The position numbers and the translations under genes are program-made. The notes beneath the pieces are model-generated. The model was not told where the DNA came from, made no database searches, and was given only the letters and a program-made list of their open reading frames with translations. A stretch of 64,000 bases of DNA. Origin: Azoarcus sp031556475. Its GTDB lineage: Bacteria > Pseudomonadota > Gammaproteobacteria > Burkholderiales > Rhodocyclaceae. Of this stretch, positions 61,835-64,000 are shown one piece after another. The first letter of the stretch is position 1; each line of letters begins with the position of its first letter. The DNA lies in the NCBI GenBank assembly GCA_031556475.1, contig JAVBSY010000002.1, positions 15,442 to 79,441 on the forward strand, in the 5' to 3' direction.

Positions 61835-62688
61835 GGCTGCGTGGAGGCCAAATCCAAGGCCGCAGGCTCTCCAGCCAACAGACGGCAGCCAGTCGCCACC
61901 AGATCTTCGGCCACGGTGATTTCCTGCGATTGCCAAAACGATGGCGTGGGCACGCGCAAAAAAGAAAAGGGCACCGACGACGCCTTCCACGCCGCGCCAA
62001 GCCGCTCGGCCGCCGGCGATGGGCCGTTCTCCTCGCCTGGGCCCAATTGCAGCCACACCACCTGGCGCACATCTGCGGTGGCCGTCAGCGTGGCCGCGCG
62101 CATGCCCTGGGCGAGCGCCGCCGACAGACGATAGCCCGCCACTTCAACGGTTTCACCCGCTTGCGACAAGCGCTCGGGAGATGCATCGTCCTCCGCGCGC
62201 TCCTTGCCGACGACTCGCCCCATCGTCCACAAACGAAAAAACTGCTGCAGATGCTGCCTGCCATTCACCACCGGCTGCCACAACAATAGACCGCAATCCA
62301 GCCCAAAACTCGCGGCAGCCTCGGCGGCGAGCAGCGCGCCGTGACGCAGCCCCCACAACCACAGCGGCCCGACAGCCTGCGTATGCGCCCAATGAACAGC
62401 CCGGCGCACATCGTCCAGCCAGTCGGACCAAGTGGCATCGCCCGCATCGCCGGAGCTATCGCCGCAGCCCAGCAGATCAGGCACCAGCACCAGCCAGCCT
62501 TGTTCAGCCCAGGCTTTGGCTTGCAGCGCAACCATGCGCCGCGACTTGTTCATTTCCTCCGCGAACGCGGGCACATGAACGATCGCGCCACGACGCGGCA
62601 CCCCTTCCGCGGGTTGCCAGACGACACAAAAACGGAAACCGTCTTCGGCCGGCAGGTGAAAAGCTTGGGGGAACGACAGCGAAGACAA
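61831..62688 (-). CDS. Exosortase A system-associated alpha/beta hydrolase 2
   Basis: The 285-residue product is a second alpha/beta hydrolase: IVHVPAFAEEMNKSRRMVA, LVPDLLGCGDSSGDAGD, and WLWGLRHGALLAAEAA, where the nucleophile elbow reads GLRHGA. It matches the hydrolase-2 family that accompanies hydrolase 1 in exosortase A loci. The start is a TTG at 62688, because an in-frame stop lies just upstream and no earlier ATG or GTG exists. It is 3 nt after the acyl carrier protein gene. In both hydrolases the usual Ser of the elbow is not obvious. Confidence 0.86.
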   Translation of the reverse strand: MSSLSFPQAFHLPAEDGFRFCVVWQPAEGVPRRGAIVHVPAFAEEMNKSRRMVALQAKAWAEQGWLVLVPDLLGCGDSSGDAGDATWSDWLDDVRRAVHWAHTQAVGPLWLWGLRHGALLAAEAAASFGLDCGLLLWQPVVNGRQHLQQFFRLWTMGRVVGKERAEDDASPERLSQAGETVEVAGYRLSAALAQGMRAATLTATADVRQVVWLQLGPGEENGPSPAAERLGAAWKASSVPFSFLRVPTPSFWQSQEITVAEDLVATGCRLLAGEPAALDLASTQP

Positions 62689-62691
62689 GGC

Positions 62692-62940
62692 TCAACCCAG
62701 CTTCACCGTTACCGCATCGACCAGCGCACCGACGGTGGCAAAAGTCTGCCCGTCAATCTCGTCGTCATCGAAAACAACATCGAAACGCTCCTCGATGGCG
62801 CCGATGATGCCCACAACCGCCATCGAGTCGAGTTCCGGCACCGCACCCAGGAGCGGCGTGTCGCGCTCCATGCGTGCCGCCCGCCCTTGCAGGCCCAGCA
62901 CGTCGTCCAGAATGGCGATGACTTCTTTATGCACGTCCAA
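62692..62940 (-). CDS. Acyl carrier protein of an exosortase-linked polysaccharide locus
   Basis: The 82-residue product is a phosphopantetheine-binding carrier: helix 1 HKEVIAILDDVLGLQ, then VPELDSMAVVGIIGAIEERFDV with the attachment Ser in LDSM (about residue 39), then acidic DDDEIDGQTFATVGALVDAV. Acyl carrier proteins of this kind occur next to the two hydrolases in exosortase A loci, probably for acyl or aminoacyl modification. The start is a TTG at 62940 with GGAGAG 6 nt upstream. It is divergent from the ATP-grasp gene. Confidence 0.9.
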   Translation of the reverse strand: MDVHKEVIAILDDVLGLQGRAARMERDTPLLGAVPELDSMAVVGIIGAIEERFDVVFDDDEIDGQTFATVGALVDAVTVKLG

Positions 62941-63172
62941 AATTTACTCTCCAATAACCCGGCAAAAGACCTCACTGCACCTGCGTCTTCGCAAGAGCCG
63001 TGATTATCCTGGAAAAAGTGCCGAATGGCGCCTTTCACATCAAGACCTTGCACGCATGCCGGATAAACAGGGCGGAATGGACCACGGCAGCCCCACCCCG
63101 GGATGATAGAGGAAGCGGGTGCCCCGATCTCGTGACAAAATAGCGGGCACCCTATATTTTCAGCCGACTTTC

Positions 63173-64000
63173 ATGAGCAATTCGCCGGATCGCCCTTATG
63201 CCGTAGTCGTCGGTCTGTGCGGCCATGGGCTTGGCATCGTCCGCGCACTTCATCGCGGCGGCATCCCGGTCATCGCCCTGGAAGCCGACCACGCGCTGCC
63301 AGGCGTGCGTACACGCTGCGCCGAAGTGCGCATGGTGTCGGACATCAACCGCGACGGGCTGGTCGATGCGCTCGTCGCCCTCGCACACGAACTCGATCCA
63401 CCGTCGAAGCCGGTGCTGCTGCTCACCAGCGACCGCATGGTCGAAACCGTCGGCCGCGCGCTCGACCGCATTGCGCCGCACTACCGCCTGAGCTGGGCGG
63501 ATGCCGCACAGCGTCTGCTGCCCCTGCTGGGCAAGGATCGCATCGAACAGCGCTGCAGCGAGGTAGGCATGAACTACCCGCACACCATCGTCGTGGAAGA
63601 ACTCGACCACCTCGAGGAAAAGCTGCACGCAATGCGCTTCCCCCTCATCGCCAAGCCCACCCGGCCGGTTTCCGCGTTCAAGACCGTCGTCGCCAATTCG
63701 CTTGCCAATTTCACCGCCGCTCGCGCACGCATGAGCGCAAGCCTGCCGATCATCGTGCAGGAATTCATCCCGGGCGACGACAGCGTCATCCGCTTCGGTG
63801 CACTCTATCTCGACCATGGCCGCGTGCTCGCCCGTTTTGAAGGGCGCAAACTGCGCTCACGCCCAATGGGGCATACCACGCTGGCGGTCGCGCAACGCGA
63901 CGACGACATCCACGCGCTGGCCCTGCGCTTTTTCGATGGACTCGACCTTTCCGGCCCCGTATCGCTGGAACTCAAGGCAGCCCCCGACGGAGCCCAATGG
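63173..64000 (+). CDS. ATP-grasp carboxylate-amine ligase-like protein (3' end outside window)
   Basis: The frame is open from the ATG at 63173 to the window edge, 276 codons. The N-terminal PreATP-grasp part has AVVVGLCGHGLGIVRALHRGGIPVIALE, and the lid/ATP region begins near LLGKDRIEQRCSEVGMNYPHT, with PLIAKPTRPVSAFKTVV and IIVQEFIPGDDSVIRFGAL. The pattern resembles the D-aspartate ligase-like and exopolysaccharide-locus carboxylate-amine ligases. It would join an amino group to a carboxylate with ATP. It diverges from the ACP operon with about 230 nt of non-coding sequence between. Confidence 0.85.
   Translation, partial: MSNSPDRPYAVVVGLCGHGLGIVRALHRGGIPVIALEADHALPGVRTRCAEVRMVSDINRDGLVDALVALAHELDPPSKPVLLLTSDRMVETVGRALDRIAPHYRLSWADAAQRLLPLLGKDRIEQRCSEVGMNYPHTIVVEELDHLEEKLHAMRFPLIAKPTRPVSAFKTVVANSLANFTAARARMSASLPIIVQEFIPGDDSVIRFGALYLDHGRVLARFEGRKLRSRPMGHTTLAVAQRDDDIHALALRFFDGLDLSGPVSLELKAAPDGAQW

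Noticed and set aside
1..64000. CRISPR arrays, insertion sequences, tRNA or rRNA genes
   Set aside because: No regularly spaced repeats, transposase motifs, terminal inverted repeats or cloverleaf-like sequences were recognised by reading; a dedicated scan could still reveal a missed tRNA.

Overview
The window is a GC-rich bacterial chromosome segment whose gene content and order point to a betaproteobacterium, most likely in the Rhodocyclales/Nitrosomonadales area. The indications are the dcw cluster order, the rsmI/yraN/diaA/dolP block, accBC-prmA, a T2SS operon ordered EFGHIJKLM-C-D, and exosortase-A-associated hydrolases. The assignment is inferred from gene content only. No tRNA or rRNA gene, CRISPR array, insertion sequence or phage gene was recognised.

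Region 1 (1-11040, minus strand) is the division and cell-wall cluster mraZ-rsmH-ftsL-ftsI-murE-murF-mraY-murD-ftsW-murG. Most junctions are 4-nt ATGA/GTGA overlaps, and murG is cut by the window edge. A sigma70-like promoter abuts four 10-bp repeats that look like a MraZ operator. Upstream lie the RNase P RNA gene, a small lipoprotein gene and pyrC.

Region 2 (13.3-23.7 kb) is housekeeping. rsmI and yraN diverge from overlapping start codons; yraN is followed by diaA and dolP. Next come mpl, a conserved hypothetical gene, a TlpA-like thioredoxin, aroQ, accB-accC, prmA, a zinc-ribbon membrane protein and dgkA.

Region 3 (23.8-39.8 kb) is mainly surface polysaccharide synthesis. A lone GT2 glycosyltransferase comes first, followed by a SlyB-like lipoprotein, a PfkB kinase, a HIT protein and apaH. 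Then come a WbpM/CapD-type dehydratase, a WecA/WbpL-type initiating transferase, a sugar epimerase/reductase and another GT2. A 1281-residue methyltransferase/coiled-coil/GT2/GT4 protein lies on the opposite strand. A Wzm/Wzt ABC exporter is cotranscribed with a LpxL-like acyltransferase. Together they suggest an exporter-dependent O-antigen whose first sugar is a 6-deoxy-HexNAc.

Region 4 (40.1-54.5 kb) holds a parvulin-type peptidyl-prolyl isomerase, a secreted 562-residue putative surface protein with a strong terminator, and a complete type II secretion operon ending in a small lipoprotein gene.

Region 5 (54.5-64 kb) holds a degT-gtrB-gtrII operon that would add a modified sugar side branch, a small unknown ORF directly before gspE, a YnfA-family membrane protein, and a probably broken membrane-protein gene. 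It ends with the edge of an exosortase-A-type exopolysaccharide locus: GT2, hydrolase 1, hydrolase 2 and acyl carrier protein, diverging from an ATP-grasp ligase gene that runs off the window.
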